This document shows positions 26,718-34,970 of a stretch of 64,000 nt of DNA, one piece after another. Source of the stretch: Paracoccus onubensis (GTDB lineage: Bacteria; Pseudomonadota; Alphaproteobacteria; Rhodobacterales; Rhodobacteraceae). Location of the stretch: assembly GCF_003591515.1 (NCBI RefSeq), contig NZ_QZCG01000007.1, forward strand, positions 186,001 to 250,000, written 5' to 3'. A program made the translations under genes and the position numbers. The notes under the pieces were generated by a model. That model made no database searches and was not told the origin of the DNA. It saw only the letters and a program-made list of their open reading frames with translations. Within the stretch, counting starts at the first letter, position 1. Every line of letters starts with the position of its first letter.

Positions 26718-27863
26718 TTACCCCCGTTCCGCCAGCATGGCGCGGCCGACGATCAGCCGCATGATTTCATTCGTGCCTTCCAGGATTTGATGCACGCGCA
26801 GATCGCGCACGATCTTTTCGATGCCGTAATCCGCCAGATAGCCATAGCCGCCATGCAGTTGCAGACATTGATTTGCGACCTCGAAGGCGCGGTCCGTTAC
26901 GTAAAGCTTCGCCATCGCGCAGAATTTGGTTGCATCGGGGGCGCGGCTGTCAAGTTTCCATGCCGCCTGTCGCAGAAAAATCCGCGCCGATTGCATTGCG
27001 GTTTCCATTTCGGCCAGCCGGAATTGCAGCGCCTGAAACTGATCGAGAGATTGCCCGAACGCCTTGCGCTCGCCCATATAGGCCAGCGTCCGGTCAAGCG
27101 CGGTCTGCGCGCCGCCCAGCGCGCCGGCCGCGATATTCAAACGCCCGCCGTCAAGGCCGGCCATTGCATAGGAAAATCCTTTGCCTTCTTCTCCCAGCAG
27201 ATTTTCATGCGGCACCATGCAATCGTCGAATTGCACCTGTGCCGTGGGCTGCGCGCGCCATCCCATCTTGTCTTCAAGAGCGCCAAAGGAAAGACCGGCG
27301 GCACCATCCTCGACGATCACGGTGCTGATGCCCCTGGGTCCGTTCTCACCGGTACGGAGCATGGTGACATAGGCGTCCGAATAGCCGCCGCCCGAGATGA
27401 AGGCCTTGGTGCCGTTCAGCCGATAGCCCTCATTCGTCTTTTCGGCACGGGTCCGAAGTGCGGCGGCATCCGATCCGCTGCCCGGCTCGGTCAGGCAATA
27501 GCTGAAGATTTTTTTCATGCTGCACAGATCGGGCAGCCATTTTTCCTTTGTTTCTGCGCTGCCGAACTTGTCGATCATCCCGCCGCACATATTGTGAATC
27601 GACAGGAAGGAACCAACCGCGGGATCCGCCATGGCCAGCGCCTCGAAGACAAGCGTGGCGTCAAGGCGGCTGAGACCCGAGCCGCCATATTTCTCATCCA
27701 CATATAATCCGCCAAAGCCAAGCTGCGCGATTTCGGTCCAGAGATCGCGGGGGATCGTGCCCGCCGCTTCCCATTCACGCGCATTTGGCGCGATGCGGCT
27801 CTGACTGAAATCGCGGGCCATGTCGAAAATGGCCTGTTGTTCTTCGCCAAGTGCGAAATCCAT
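26718..27863 (-). CDS. Acyl-CoA dehydrogenase, probably isobutyryl-CoA dehydrogenase
   Basis: A 381-residue FAD enzyme: CLTEPGSGSDAAALRT and YVTMLRTG in the flavin and substrate sites, and the catalytic glutamate in HQILEGTNEIMRLIVGRAML. It is the first gene of the valine operon and probably makes methacrylyl-CoA, passing electrons to ETF. Start set at MDFAL (27863), behind GGGAGAG; an upstream in-frame ATG at 27902 has no ribosome site. A crotonase-family hydratase for the next step would have to be elsewhere or be the adjacent protein. Confidence 0.92.
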   Translation of the reverse strand: MDFALGEEQQAIFDMARDFSQSRIAPNAREWEAAGTIPRDLWTEIAQLGFGGLYVDEKYGGSGLSRLDATLVFEALAMADPAVGSFLSIHNMCGGMIDKFGSAETKEKWLPDLCSMKKIFSYCLTEPGSGSDAAALRTRAEKTNEGYRLNGTKAFISGGGYSDAYVTMLRTGENGPRGISTVIVEDGAAGLSFGALEDKMGWRAQPTAQVQFDDCMVPHENLLGEEGKGFSYAMAGLDGGRLNIAAGALGGAQTALDRTLAYMGERKAFGQSLDQFQALQFRLAEMETAMQSARIFLRQAAWKLDSRAPDATKFCAMAKLYVTDRAFEVANQCLQLHGGYGYLADYGIEKIVRDLRVHQILEGTNEIMRLIVGRAMLAERG

Positions 27864-27965
27864 GCCGATGCTCTCCCTGGACGCGCGGAATTCACCGCCC
27901 ATTTACTATCCGAATCTTGCAGGGGTGTTGCAAGCATCCGTCAGGCGGTATCAGGGCAAAATCGT

Positions 27966-27981
27966 TTTGCGTTTTCGCAAA
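27966..27981. promoter_or_regulatory. Perfect inverted repeat TTTGCG-TTTT-CGCAAA, candidate operator
   Basis: Six-base arms with a four-base spacer, about 100 bases upstream of the acyl-CoA dehydrogenase start. TTTGC/GCAAA half-sites resemble those bound by short-chain-acyl-CoA regulators of the ScfR/PccR/RamB family in Rhodobacteraceae. That would fit a valine operon feeding propionyl-CoA; the link is by resemblance only. Confidence 0.4.
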
Positions 27982-27993
27982 CCGATAAAGAAA

Positions 27994-28956
27994 TCAGCCC
28001 ATCTTTCCTGCAAAGGTCATGGGATCAAGCGATGATTGCGCGAATGTCGGGCCATTGGTCAACAGGCTGACTGCGTCATGCGAATGCAGGGATTCCTGAT
28101 GACTGGCGATGACGCGGAAATCGCCGATCCGTGGATCGGATTGAAGCTCCTGCGAGAACGCCCGAACCGCATCCTCCACGAAAATCGGGTTCGCGGCGTT
28201 CAGTTCCGCAAATGCCTGCTCATCCTCGCGCTTGACCATGACCTGCGTTTCGGTCGGAACGGCACGGCGGCAAAGCTCGACCATATCCTCGAACCACAGC
28301 TTTTCATGCCCGTTCATGACCAGAGAAATCCGCGCGATCGATCGCTGGGAATGTGGGGTTGCAAGACGTCCCCGCACCTGCCGCGCATGCTCTGACAATT
28401 CAAGCGAGCAGGGGCAGGTCGAGGAATAGACATAATCGAAATGCATCACGCGCAGGCGCTGGCCCTGATGCTCGAACACTTCCTGCGCGATATCGTAATA
28501 TTGCCAGCCGGACAGGCCCGAGCGCAGCGAATCCATACGGATCGGATAAGAAAAGCGCATCTGTATCCGGGCATCGAACGCTTCGAGATCCGCCTTGTAA
28601 TCGTCCAGCGCGGCTTCCATCACCTTGAGGCTGAAAAGATGATCGGCATGGACATAGAATGAGCGCATGATCCGGCTCATGTTGATCCCCTTGCGATCCG
28701 CCTCAAGGCTGACCGTGCCGGTGACGCTGGTTTCCAGTGTGATCTCTCCGCCATCGCGGGTCTGATAGCGGATGGGCAAGCGGAAATTCGAGATACCGAC
28801 ATGCTGAATGGGCGCATGCGCACCCACGATCAGGCTGGCTGGGCCGTTCTGCAGATCTGGCAGATTTGCCTTATAGGCATCGTCAACGCGGAAATCCGCA
28901 TCGTAATCGCGTACCAGCGCAGGATAGGCCGGGATAAGCGGGCGAGATTCGGTCAT
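27994..28956 (-). CDS. folE2: GTP cyclohydrolase FolE2 (type IB)
   Basis: A 320-residue enzyme making 7,8-dihydroneopterin triphosphate, the first step to folate. It has the T-fold features of the IB class: VGISNFRLPI, INMSRIMRSFY, and the metal-binding Cys in YSSTCPCSLELSEHA. Start chosen at MTESRP (28956) behind AAGGAG; the frame is open 17 codons upstream. FolE2 tolerates metals other than zinc and is often Zur-regulated; I see no clear Zur site upstream. Confidence 0.93.
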   Translation of the reverse strand: MTESRPLIPAYPALVRDYDADFRVDDAYKANLPDLQNGPASLIVGAHAPIQHVGISNFRLPIRYQTRDGGEITLETSVTGTVSLEADRKGINMSRIMRSFYVHADHLFSLKVMEAALDDYKADLEAFDARIQMRFSYPIRMDSLRSGLSGWQYYDIAQEVFEHQGQRLRVMHFDYVYSSTCPCSLELSEHARQVRGRLATPHSQRSIARISLVMNGHEKLWFEDMVELCRRAVPTETQVMVKREDEQAFAELNAANPIFVEDAVRAFSQELQSDPRIGDFRVIASHQESLHSHDAVSLLTNGPTFAQSSLDPMTFAGKMG

Positions 28957-29015
28957 CGAGCAAGCTCCTTCGGACTGCGACAGCCAATATGAGGTTAATT
29001 TAAGCATTTCTAAAG

Positions 29016-29233
29016 GTCTGAGGCAGAAAAATCAGACAAAAGGCAGCAAAAAGAAATTGCTGGTATATTTACCCGAATAGCGTTCGGGCCATCACTTGAA
29101 TCGGGTTTCTGGTGGTTTGCCCGGAAATCGGAGCGCTTGAACCGCGCATGCCTCATTGCTACGGCACCATTATCGGTGCCGGGATCGGTTTTCCCGCATT
29201 GCTGAACCGGTTTTATCCCGGCTTGCGGCCGGG
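29016..29233. repeat. Series of short inverted repeats between metZ and folE2
   Basis: Four hairpin-forming repeats lie in this 290-base gap: GTCTGA/TCAGAC (29016-29037), CCCGAA-TAGCG-TTCGGG (29072-29088), GGCACC-ATTATC-GGTGCC (29163-29180) and CCCGGC-TTGCG-GCCGGG (29217-29233). The last sits 14 bases after the metZ stop and could terminate it, though no T-run follows. No open frame is credible here. Confidence 0.4.
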
Positions 29234-29246
29234 CTGATCCACCTGC

Positions 29247-30434
29247 CTAGTTGCCCAGAGCCTGTTTCAGATCGTCGATCAGATCCTGAGCGTCCTCCAA
29301 CCCGACCGAAAGGCGCAGCAGCCCCGGGGTAATGCCAAGCTGCGCCTTGTTTTCATCGCTCAGCCGTTGATGAGTGGTTGTCGCGGGATGGGTCACGATG
29401 GATCTCGCATCTCCCAGATTGTTGGAAATCGCGATGACCTTCAGCCGGTTCAAGGCGGCGAATGCGGCGTCCTTGCCACCCTGAACTTCAAACGTGATCA
29501 TGGTTCCGCCCGAACCCATCTGCTGCATCGCCAATTCATGCTGAGGGTGATCGGGCAGGCCCGGATATCCCACATGCTGCAGTTTTGGGTGACCCTGCAT
29601 CGCCTTGGCAATTTCTTCCGCGTTGCCCGCCTGTGCCCGGACACGCAGATCCATCGTGGTCAGCCCGTTCAGCATGATCCAGCTATGGAAAGGGCTGATC
29701 GCGCCCCCGGTATGTTTCAGATAGGGTTCCGCCGTACCGCGAACATAGTCCCGCGAGCCGCAAATGATTCCGCCAAGGGCGCGCCCGCCGCCATCTATAT
29801 GCTTCGTTGCCGAATAGACAATGATATCGGCGCCCTGTTCGACCGCGCGCGAAAAGACAGGGGTGGCGAAGACATTATCCACCACCACAAGCGCACCGGC
29901 GGCATGGGCAAGTTTCGAGACGCCGGCGATATCCACGATTTCCAGCCCCGGATTCGAGACCGACTCGAAGAAGACCGCCTTGGTGCCGGGCCGAATGGCT
30001 TCTTTCCACTGATTCAGGTCGGTTCCGTCGACGTAAGATAGCTTGACCCCGAATTTTGCAAGCAAATCCAGGACATATAGGCAAGATCCAAACAGCGCCC
30101 GCGCCGCGACCACATGATCGCCCGGTGCGCAAAGCGAGAATAGCGCGCCATTCACAGCTGCCATTCCGCTTGCAGTCGCAAAAGCGTCTTCGGTGCCTTC
30201 GAGGGCGGCCATACGGTCTTCGAACATGCGGTTGGTCGGGTTGCCGTAACGCGCATAGATAAACTCGTCCGGGCCTGATTCCACAAACCGGGCTTCTGCC
30301 TGTTCGGCGCTGTCATAGACGAATCCCTGCGTCATGAAGATCGCCTCGGCCATCTCGCCATATTGGCTGCGGCGGGTTCCGTGATGGACGGCTTGTGTGC
30401 GGGGGTGAAGCCCCTTGGCCTGCGTAACGCTCAT
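29247..30434 (-). CDS. metZ: O-succinylhomoserine sulfhydrylase
   Basis: A 395-residue PLP enzyme of the Cys/Met metabolism family. GNPTNRMFEDRMAALEG and the PLP-binding Lys in VYSATKHIDGGGRALGG are clear. Length and style match MetZ, which makes homocysteine directly from O-succinylhomoserine and sulfide. It is translated away from the CYTH/CHAD operon immediately upstream, with only 48 bases between, and has a small hairpin in the leader. Confidence 0.93.
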   Translation of the reverse strand: MSVTQAKGLHPRTQAVHHGTRRSQYGEMAEAIFMTQGFVYDSAEQAEARFVESGPDEFIYARYGNPTNRMFEDRMAALEGTEDAFATASGMAAVNGALFSLCAPGDHVVAARALFGSCLYVLDLLAKFGVKLSYVDGTDLNQWKEAIRPGTKAVFFESVSNPGLEIVDIAGVSKLAHAAGALVVVDNVFATPVFSRAVEQGADIIVYSATKHIDGGGRALGGIICGSRDYVRGTAEPYLKHTGGAISPFHSWIMLNGLTTMDLRVRAQAGNAEEIAKAMQGHPKLQHVGYPGLPDHPQHELAMQQMGSGGTMITFEVQGGKDAAFAALNRLKVIAISNNLGDARSIVTHPATTTHQRLSDENKAQLGITPGLLRLSVGLEDAQDLIDDLKQALGN

Positions 30435-30443
30435 ATCCTGATT

Positions 30444-30465
30444 GCCTCTTGGTGGTCCAAGCGGC
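30444..30465 (-). promoter_or_regulatory. Hairpin just upstream of the metZ start
   Basis: Minus-strand GCCGCTTGGACCACCAAGAGGC folds as GCC and CTTGG paired with CCAAG and GGC around an ACCA loop, ten bases before the metZ ATG. It would overlap the ribosome-binding region. It does not match the SAM-II consensus I know, so I call it only a candidate translational control element. Confidence 0.35.
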
Positions 30466-30482
30466 TTAATCCCGCCAAAAGA

Positions 30483-30962
30483 TCATTGCAAGCCCCGCGA
30501 CCAGATAGGACGGCGGCTCCGTCGGTGCATTTGCGGCCCATAGCGTTTGTCCTCGGTCACCTCCTTGCCGAACCATGTCGGCGGAACGAGGGCGCTTGCT
30601 GCTTCTTCAGAGGAAAACTGCAGCTCGACCAGCATCAATGGTGCCAAATGACCTGAAAAGACATCGAACTCGAATACCTGCCCGCCGGGCAAGATCCCGA
30701 GGCGGCGCGTCTTTTCCACGCGGCGGCCCTCGGTCGCGGGCCAGAGGCTTTGGAACTGTGCCGCCCCGATGGCAATTTCGCGTTCCTCGCGAGTCATCCT
30801 CCCATCGGACCTCATCGTAAGGGAATAACCTTCGCCTTTCTACTGCAACCGGATCTCGGCCGAAGCCGTGGTGAGGGTCAGATAACCTTGGAGGATCGGC
30901 TTGGCGGGCAATCCGTCCGGTACAGGTCCTTCGAGCAAAAACTTGCGCCCGATCTCCTTCAT
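30483..30962 (-). pseudogene. CYTH-domain (triphosphate tunnel metalloenzyme) gene interrupted by an in-frame TAG
   Basis: Starting at the ATG at 30962, which overlaps the parA stop (ATGA), the frame reads MKEIGRKFLLEG... through codon 40. It then meets TAG at 30842-30840 and continues open for about 118 codons with clear CYTH features: KGEGYSLTMRSDGRMTREER, WPATEGRRVEKTR and FEFDVFSG, then EVTEDKRY near the end. The usual N-terminal E-x-E-x-K reads E-I-G-R-K, so one metal ligand is also changed. Intact relatives hydrolyse inorganic triphosphate or similar. A recent nonsense mutation, amber read-through or a sequence error would all explain it. Confidence 0.75.
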
Positions 30963-31708
30963 CCGTTCGCCCGCCCCGCGATCTCTTCGAACAGGGCCTG
31001 ATAGGCCTTGCCGGCCCTGCTGTTCGGCGCGGTGGCCAGAACCGGGGCACGGGCCAGGCCCATGCGTTCGATCTCGGATGCAAAGGGGATCGTCGCCTGC
31101 GTGAAACGTCTCGGATGCGCATCTGTCATTGTGGCGATTATTTCGCCATGCAGACTCTTGATACCCTGTACCATCGAAAAGAAGGCGTGGATCTTGTCCT
31201 CCGGCAGGTCGGAATTACCGAAGAATTCCAGCAATTGCTCGAAGGTGCGCTGGGACAGCGTGGTTGGGATCACTGGCACCACCACCGCATCTGCCGCGTG
31301 AAAGACATTTTCAGACAGCATTGAAATATTCGGCGGGCAGTCCAGCAACACCAGGTCATAATCGGATTTGACGGCCTTCAGCGCCTTTTTCAGGCGCGAC
31401 TGGCCATTTTTCATCCGTGACAGGAAGACGTCGAATTCGCGAAAGCTCATATTCGCGGGCAGGATGTCGAGATTATCATAGTCGCTGCCCCGGATCGCCT
31501 TGGTGAAGCGTTCGACATCCTCGAAAAAGCGCGCATCGGTCAGCTTCTTGGACGGCTTCACGCGGAAATAGAACCCCGAGGCGCCTTGGGGATCAAGATC
31601 GCAAAGCAGGACCCGTCGCCCCGATGCCGCAAAGGCATAGGCAAGGTTCACGGCGGTCGCCGTCTTGCCGACGCCGCCCTTGTTGGAATAGCAGGCAATG
31701 ATCTGCAT
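30959..31708 (-). CDS. ParA-family ATPase
   Basis: A 249-residue P-loop ATPase. The deviant Walker A motif is KGGVGKT at residues 10-16 with the signature Lys; Walker A' and B strands follow as CDLDPQGASG and LVLLDCPPN. There is no N-terminal helix-turn-helix, so it is of the short positioning type (like ParA of type Ib, McdA or PpfA). No parB or plasmid replication gene is near. It overlaps the CHAD gene by one base and the CYTH gene by four, so it is made together with polyphosphate-associated proteins, not a chromosome-partition set. Confidence 0.9.
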   Translation of the reverse strand: MQIIACYSNKGGVGKTATAVNLAYAFAASGRRVLLCDLDPQGASGFYFRVKPSKKLTDARFFEDVERFTKAIRGSDYDNLDILPANMSFREFDVFLSRMKNGQSRLKKALKAVKSDYDLVLLDCPPNISMLSENVFHAADAVVVPVIPTTLSQRTFEQLLEFFGNSDLPEDKIHAFFSMVQGIKSLHGEIIATMTDAHPRRFTQATIPFASEIERMGLARAPVLATAPNSRAGKAYQALFEEIAGRANG

Positions 31709-33225
31709 CAGGCTTCCTTTCCGTCGTGAAACAGTTCGCGGATGGTCCGCTGCATCTTGTTGCTGTTGAAACGCGCGAAGGCTGCGATGATCTTCTCGCG
31801 CTCCGCAACTTGTTTCTGATGCAGCACGATGACCAGCGCGCCGATATTCTGGGCGATTTCGAGCTTGTGTGGATCATCGCCCAGATCGTCGGCAAAAACT
31901 TGGAGCTTGGTCTGCTGTACCGCATAATCGTTGAACAGGCCCAAAGAATCCTGAAGCTTCTTCAGCGGCTTGAGAATATTGGCGAAATCGTCTTGCGGAA
32001 AAACCGAACCAAAGAACTCCATCAGATAACGCAGCTTCTTGCATTCGATGCGCAATTCGTGAACCTCCTCGTCCGGTGTTCGGGCATTCAGCTCTGCTGC
32101 GATGCGTCGGATCCGGCGATAGCGTTTCCAGATTAGTTCGCAGGCCAGATCATAGGAGGCGCGGCTGGCGTTCGGGCCGGGCAGCAGCTTGCGCCGCCTG
32201 GCGAACATCCTGGCCAGCGCCTTGATGTCCTTTTGATAGCCCTTGCTGCGCAGATGAGCTGCAAGCGTGGCTTGTTCCACAGTGCGCCGGTGGCGAAGCA
32301 ATGCGAACATCCTGTCCAGCCCGGAATGCATCCTCTCGGGCACAAGATCGCGGAAGCTCTGTTGTCCCAGCAGATAGACGTCCAGATCGCGCAATGGCCC
32401 GGTCTGTGCCATCAACGCAGAGAAACGCGCCTTCAGTTCGGCCGTCTGCTCCGGGTCGTAGACGTCCTTGAACAGGCTCAGAACCGAGCGGATCTTGCGC
32501 AGCGCGATGCGGTAATCATGCAGGAATTCAGTGTCGAGATCGGCAATGATGCCCTGCTCATTCGCGCGGGCGACAGGCAGATAACCGGTAATTAGGTCGC
32601 TTGCCGCGTCAAGGGCGGTTTCCTCGCGTCCAACCTCGATCCTTGGTTTGGCAACATAACCGGTACTGGCAGGCTCGATCATCCGGTAGAGATTGCCTGC
32701 CGCAAGCGGCGTGCCTCCGCAGTCACGTATGCGCGCGACCAGATCGTGCAGGGCTGTATCATAGCCGCGCAGGCCCTGAGGTGTCAGTAGGATCACGGCA
32801 TTGCCGCTGGACGATTCCAGTTCGCGCAACTGGGCGCGTGCCCGGGTTTTGCCCTCGTCATCAACCAGCGCCAACCTGCCCGAGCGGGCGATGCCCGAGG
32901 TAATGGATAAAAGCGCCCGTAGCGGGGACAGATCGGCAAGCGCGGCCTTGACCGGCCCTTCGGCGAACTCAGCGACAAAGCTGGCCCCGGGTGTGGCGGG
33001 CTGACTGCACATCCCATCGGCGGTCGACAGCAACTCCATCAGGCTCCCGTCTTCCAGAAGCAGCCGTCGGGTGGTGCGCAGGCGCTGATCGAAAGAATCG
33101 CGGATCGCGAAGGGACGGTTTCCCTCTGTCCAGTCCAGGACCGGCGTCAGGTTCTGCACATTGCGTTCGGCCAGCTTGGTCAGACATGCGGCCGGCATGT
33201 AAAATGTTTCGCCTCTGGCGGTCAT
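31708..33225 (-). CDS. CHAD-domain protein
   Basis: A 505-residue protein. From about residue 205 to the end it is a CHAD domain: two helical repeats centred on FLHDYRIALRKIRSVLSLF and EVHELRIECKKLRYLMEFF, with many conserved His, Arg and Lys expected to bind polyphosphate. The first 200 residues weakly resemble a degenerate CYTH fold (DSFDQRLRTTRRLLLEDGS) without a full set of metal ligands. CHAD proteins localise to polyphosphate granules. It overlaps the ribbon-helix-helix gene before it (ATGA) and parA after it (TGATG). Confidence 0.88.
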   Translation of the reverse strand: MTARGETFYMPAACLTKLAERNVQNLTPVLDWTEGNRPFAIRDSFDQRLRTTRRLLLEDGSLMELLSTADGMCSQPATPGASFVAEFAEGPVKAALADLSPLRALLSITSGIARSGRLALVDDEGKTRARAQLRELESSSGNAVILLTPQGLRGYDTALHDLVARIRDCGGTPLAAGNLYRMIEPASTGYVAKPRIEVGREETALDAASDLITGYLPVARANEQGIIADLDTEFLHDYRIALRKIRSVLSLFKDVYDPEQTAELKARFSALMAQTGPLRDLDVYLLGQQSFRDLVPERMHSGLDRMFALLRHRRTVEQATLAAHLRSKGYQKDIKALARMFARRRKLLPGPNASRASYDLACELIWKRYRRIRRIAAELNARTPDEEVHELRIECKKLRYLMEFFGSVFPQDDFANILKPLKKLQDSLGLFNDYAVQQTKLQVFADDLGDDPHKLEIAQNIGALVIVLHQKQVAEREKIIAAFARFNSNKMQRTIRELFHDGKEA

Positions 33226-33401
33226 GCCTTAGGCTTTCGCGGTTGACCGAGATAGTCCTCGACCAGTTTTTCGATAATTTTCTGCACGCTTGTCTCTTCT
33301 TCGATTGCGCGGATCTTCAGGGCCTTCAATGTCTTGCCGCAGAGGCGCAACGAGGTGTTCTTCTTTCCATCGTCGTCTTTCGATTTTTTCGTCTTGGCCA
33401 T
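33222..33401 (-). CDS. Small ribbon-helix-helix protein
   Basis: A 59-residue basic protein: a charged lysine-rich N-terminus, a beta strand NTSLRLCG, then helices KTLKALKIRAIEEETSVQKII and EKLVEDYL. This is the ribbon-helix-helix (CopG/ParG-like) pattern. Start set at MAKTKK (33401), behind AGGATCAGGA; longer in-frame starts exist at 33428 and 33500. It heads the CHAD-ParA-CYTH operon and overlaps CHAD by four bases. It could be the operon's repressor or, as in ParA-ParG systems, the adaptor that stimulates ParA. Confidence 0.75.
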   Translation of the reverse strand: MAKTKKSKDDDGKKNTSLRLCGKTLKALKIRAIEEETSVQKIIEKLVEDYLGQPRKPKA

Positions 33402-33656
33402 GTCCTGATCCTGTATTCGTGACGTCATGATGTCATACGCAGCCGAGCATGACAAACAGGTATCCGGAAGGAGTAGTGGGAACCAATCGGATGAACCCAC
33501 GGGAAGAAGTGATACGCCAGGTTCCGCAGTCGGCCAAGGCGCAACTCCGCGGCAAGGTGGCGATCGTATCCGGCACAGGAATTCAGATTGTTCTTCTCAA
33601 GGCATCTTCTCGCAGCACTGGACGGACACAAGGAGCTCTTCCACGACATTCATAGC

Positions 33657-33691
33657 GGGGCTCCGACACCGTCCTGCGGTTCCGGAGCCCC
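33657..33691. terminator. Hairpin downstream of the PhyH-like gene
   Basis: GGGGCTCCG (33657-33665) pairs perfectly with CGGAGCCCC (33683-33691) seven bases beyond the PhyH-like stop. There is no T-run, so termination efficiency is uncertain. The remaining sequence from 33402 to 33656 shows no credible gene. Confidence 0.45.
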
Positions 33692-33697
33692 TTCGAT

Positions 33698-34489
33698 CTA
33701 AATCGACAGTCCGCAAGCCTTGCGGATGGCGATTTGGACCGGGGATGGCGGCAGTGACGGATCGAACTCCATGCTTGGTATCAGTGGCGGCTGAGCCATG
33801 AACCGTGGCTCTGTCCCCTGATGCGACTGGGCAGCATGCACCACGAAGGGATGGCAGAGATAGACCGTCCCAGCCTCTCCAGTCGCGAGAGCTATCTCGC
33901 AATCTGCTGTCGATGCATAGCCGTCAGCCGAGAGCTGCCCGAGTGTCATGCCCACTTCACCGTGCGGCAAAAGTTTCCGGGCGATGGTGGCATGTGAGCC
34001 CTTTCGTATTCGGGTCGGCGCGTCCTTCTCGCCGACGTCGGAGAAGAGAAAGAGCATCAGCAGCGCCCGTCCACTACTTTTGACATTCGCGCGCCAATCC
34101 ATGAAGTCCGGGGATTCCGTCCCGTAGCTCATGTCTACATGCCAGCCATCGTCTCCGACGCTTTCGCCCGAGGGAAAGCGGATCGGGAAGCTCCCGAGGC
34201 TTGCGGGGCGCCGCCAGCGTCCTTCGCCGACGAGCCTGTCATAGGCAGCATGCAGGCGCGGTGTATTGGCGGCAGCTACGAAGGGTGGCGATGATTTCGA
34301 GCCTATACGAACGACCGGCTCGCTCCATGTCTCGGGCCGGTTCGGGGACAGGCCGATGTCATCCCACAGCTCGCTGCGGCACTCTTGGGCGAGCTCGCGA
34401 CCAAAGGCATCCTCCACCTTGACAAAACCGTCCTTGATGAAACTTTCGACCTGATGCGGAGTCAGGCCCATTTCTTGGGGAATGGACAT
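33698..34489 (-). CDS. Phytanoyl-CoA dioxygenase (PhyH)-family protein
   Basis: A 263-residue Fe(II)/2-oxoglutarate oxygenase-fold protein. The iron facial triad is suggested by GWHVDMSYG (His and Asp) and a distal His in CHPFVVHAAQSHQG, with the 2-oxoglutarate-binding Arg in EPRFMAQPP. The start follows GGAGG. It stands alone on the reverse strand between the CHAD operon and a decayed island end. Substrate unknown; relatives hydroxylate small molecules. Confidence 0.85.
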   Translation of the reverse strand: MSIPQEMGLTPHQVESFIKDGFVKVEDAFGRELAQECRSELWDDIGLSPNRPETWSEPVVRIGSKSSPPFVAAANTPRLHAAYDRLVGEGRWRRPASLGSFPIRFPSGESVGDDGWHVDMSYGTESPDFMDWRANVKSSGRALLMLFLFSDVGEKDAPTRIRKGSHATIARKLLPHGEVGMTLGQLSADGYASTADCEIALATGEAGTVYLCHPFVVHAAQSHQGTEPRFMAQPPLIPSMEFDPSLPPSPVQIAIRKACGLSI

Positions 34490-34970
34490 TATACGTCCTC
34501 CATTTCAGCTTTCGCGGTGCGAAGCCGTTACGATTCAATCGACGCCGAAGCGTCTGCGACGAGGGTCGCTTAGAATCGCGGGAAGAATGTGGACGTGAAC
34601 ATCATGGTTATTGGCTATTGCGGCGAGGCGGAAAGGTCAAGACCGGCGTTTCCGGCTCCCGGCCAATGAGCCCGTTGATCAGGCACCTTCGTGCTTCCAA
34701 TTGTCTTGGCGGCTATGCTTGCACAGTTCATAGGTCCGATACAGGAGCGGATGGCCCAGCAAGCCGGCGGTTTGTTAAATCGCGCATTATCGGCAGACAG
34801 GTTCTCAAGGATTATGGCGAATCCTCCGATTCCCCACGCCCGCCTCACCGTCAGCTGGATGCCGGCGCGCCAGCATATCATGGTGCCGCAGAGATCGCCG
34901 CGAAGAGCCCCTACATCAGCCGCGAGCAATAACCCTGGGTCTTCTCGAGCGGATGGTTTAGGCTTCTCGC
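34490..34970. other. 480-base stretch without a recognised gene
   Basis: Frames of about 100 codons occur on both strands (for example 34615-34929 minus, 34618-34932 plus), but their compositions are irregular and none shows a family motif or ribosome site. It is probably degraded sequence within the accessory stretch plus the promoter of the next gene. Confidence 0.4.

Noticed and set aside
30435..30530. A SAM-II riboswitch before metZ
   Set aside because: The leader has a TTGCA and TTAA and a hairpin, but the conserved GCTAAA pseudoknot strand is missing and most of the stretch is the end of the CYTH gene.
33449..33655. Forward frame with LRGKVAIVSGTG, resembling an SDR N-terminus
   Set aside because: The resemblance ends after about 12 residues, the cofactor glycine spacing is not completed and the frame is too short; at most a scrap.
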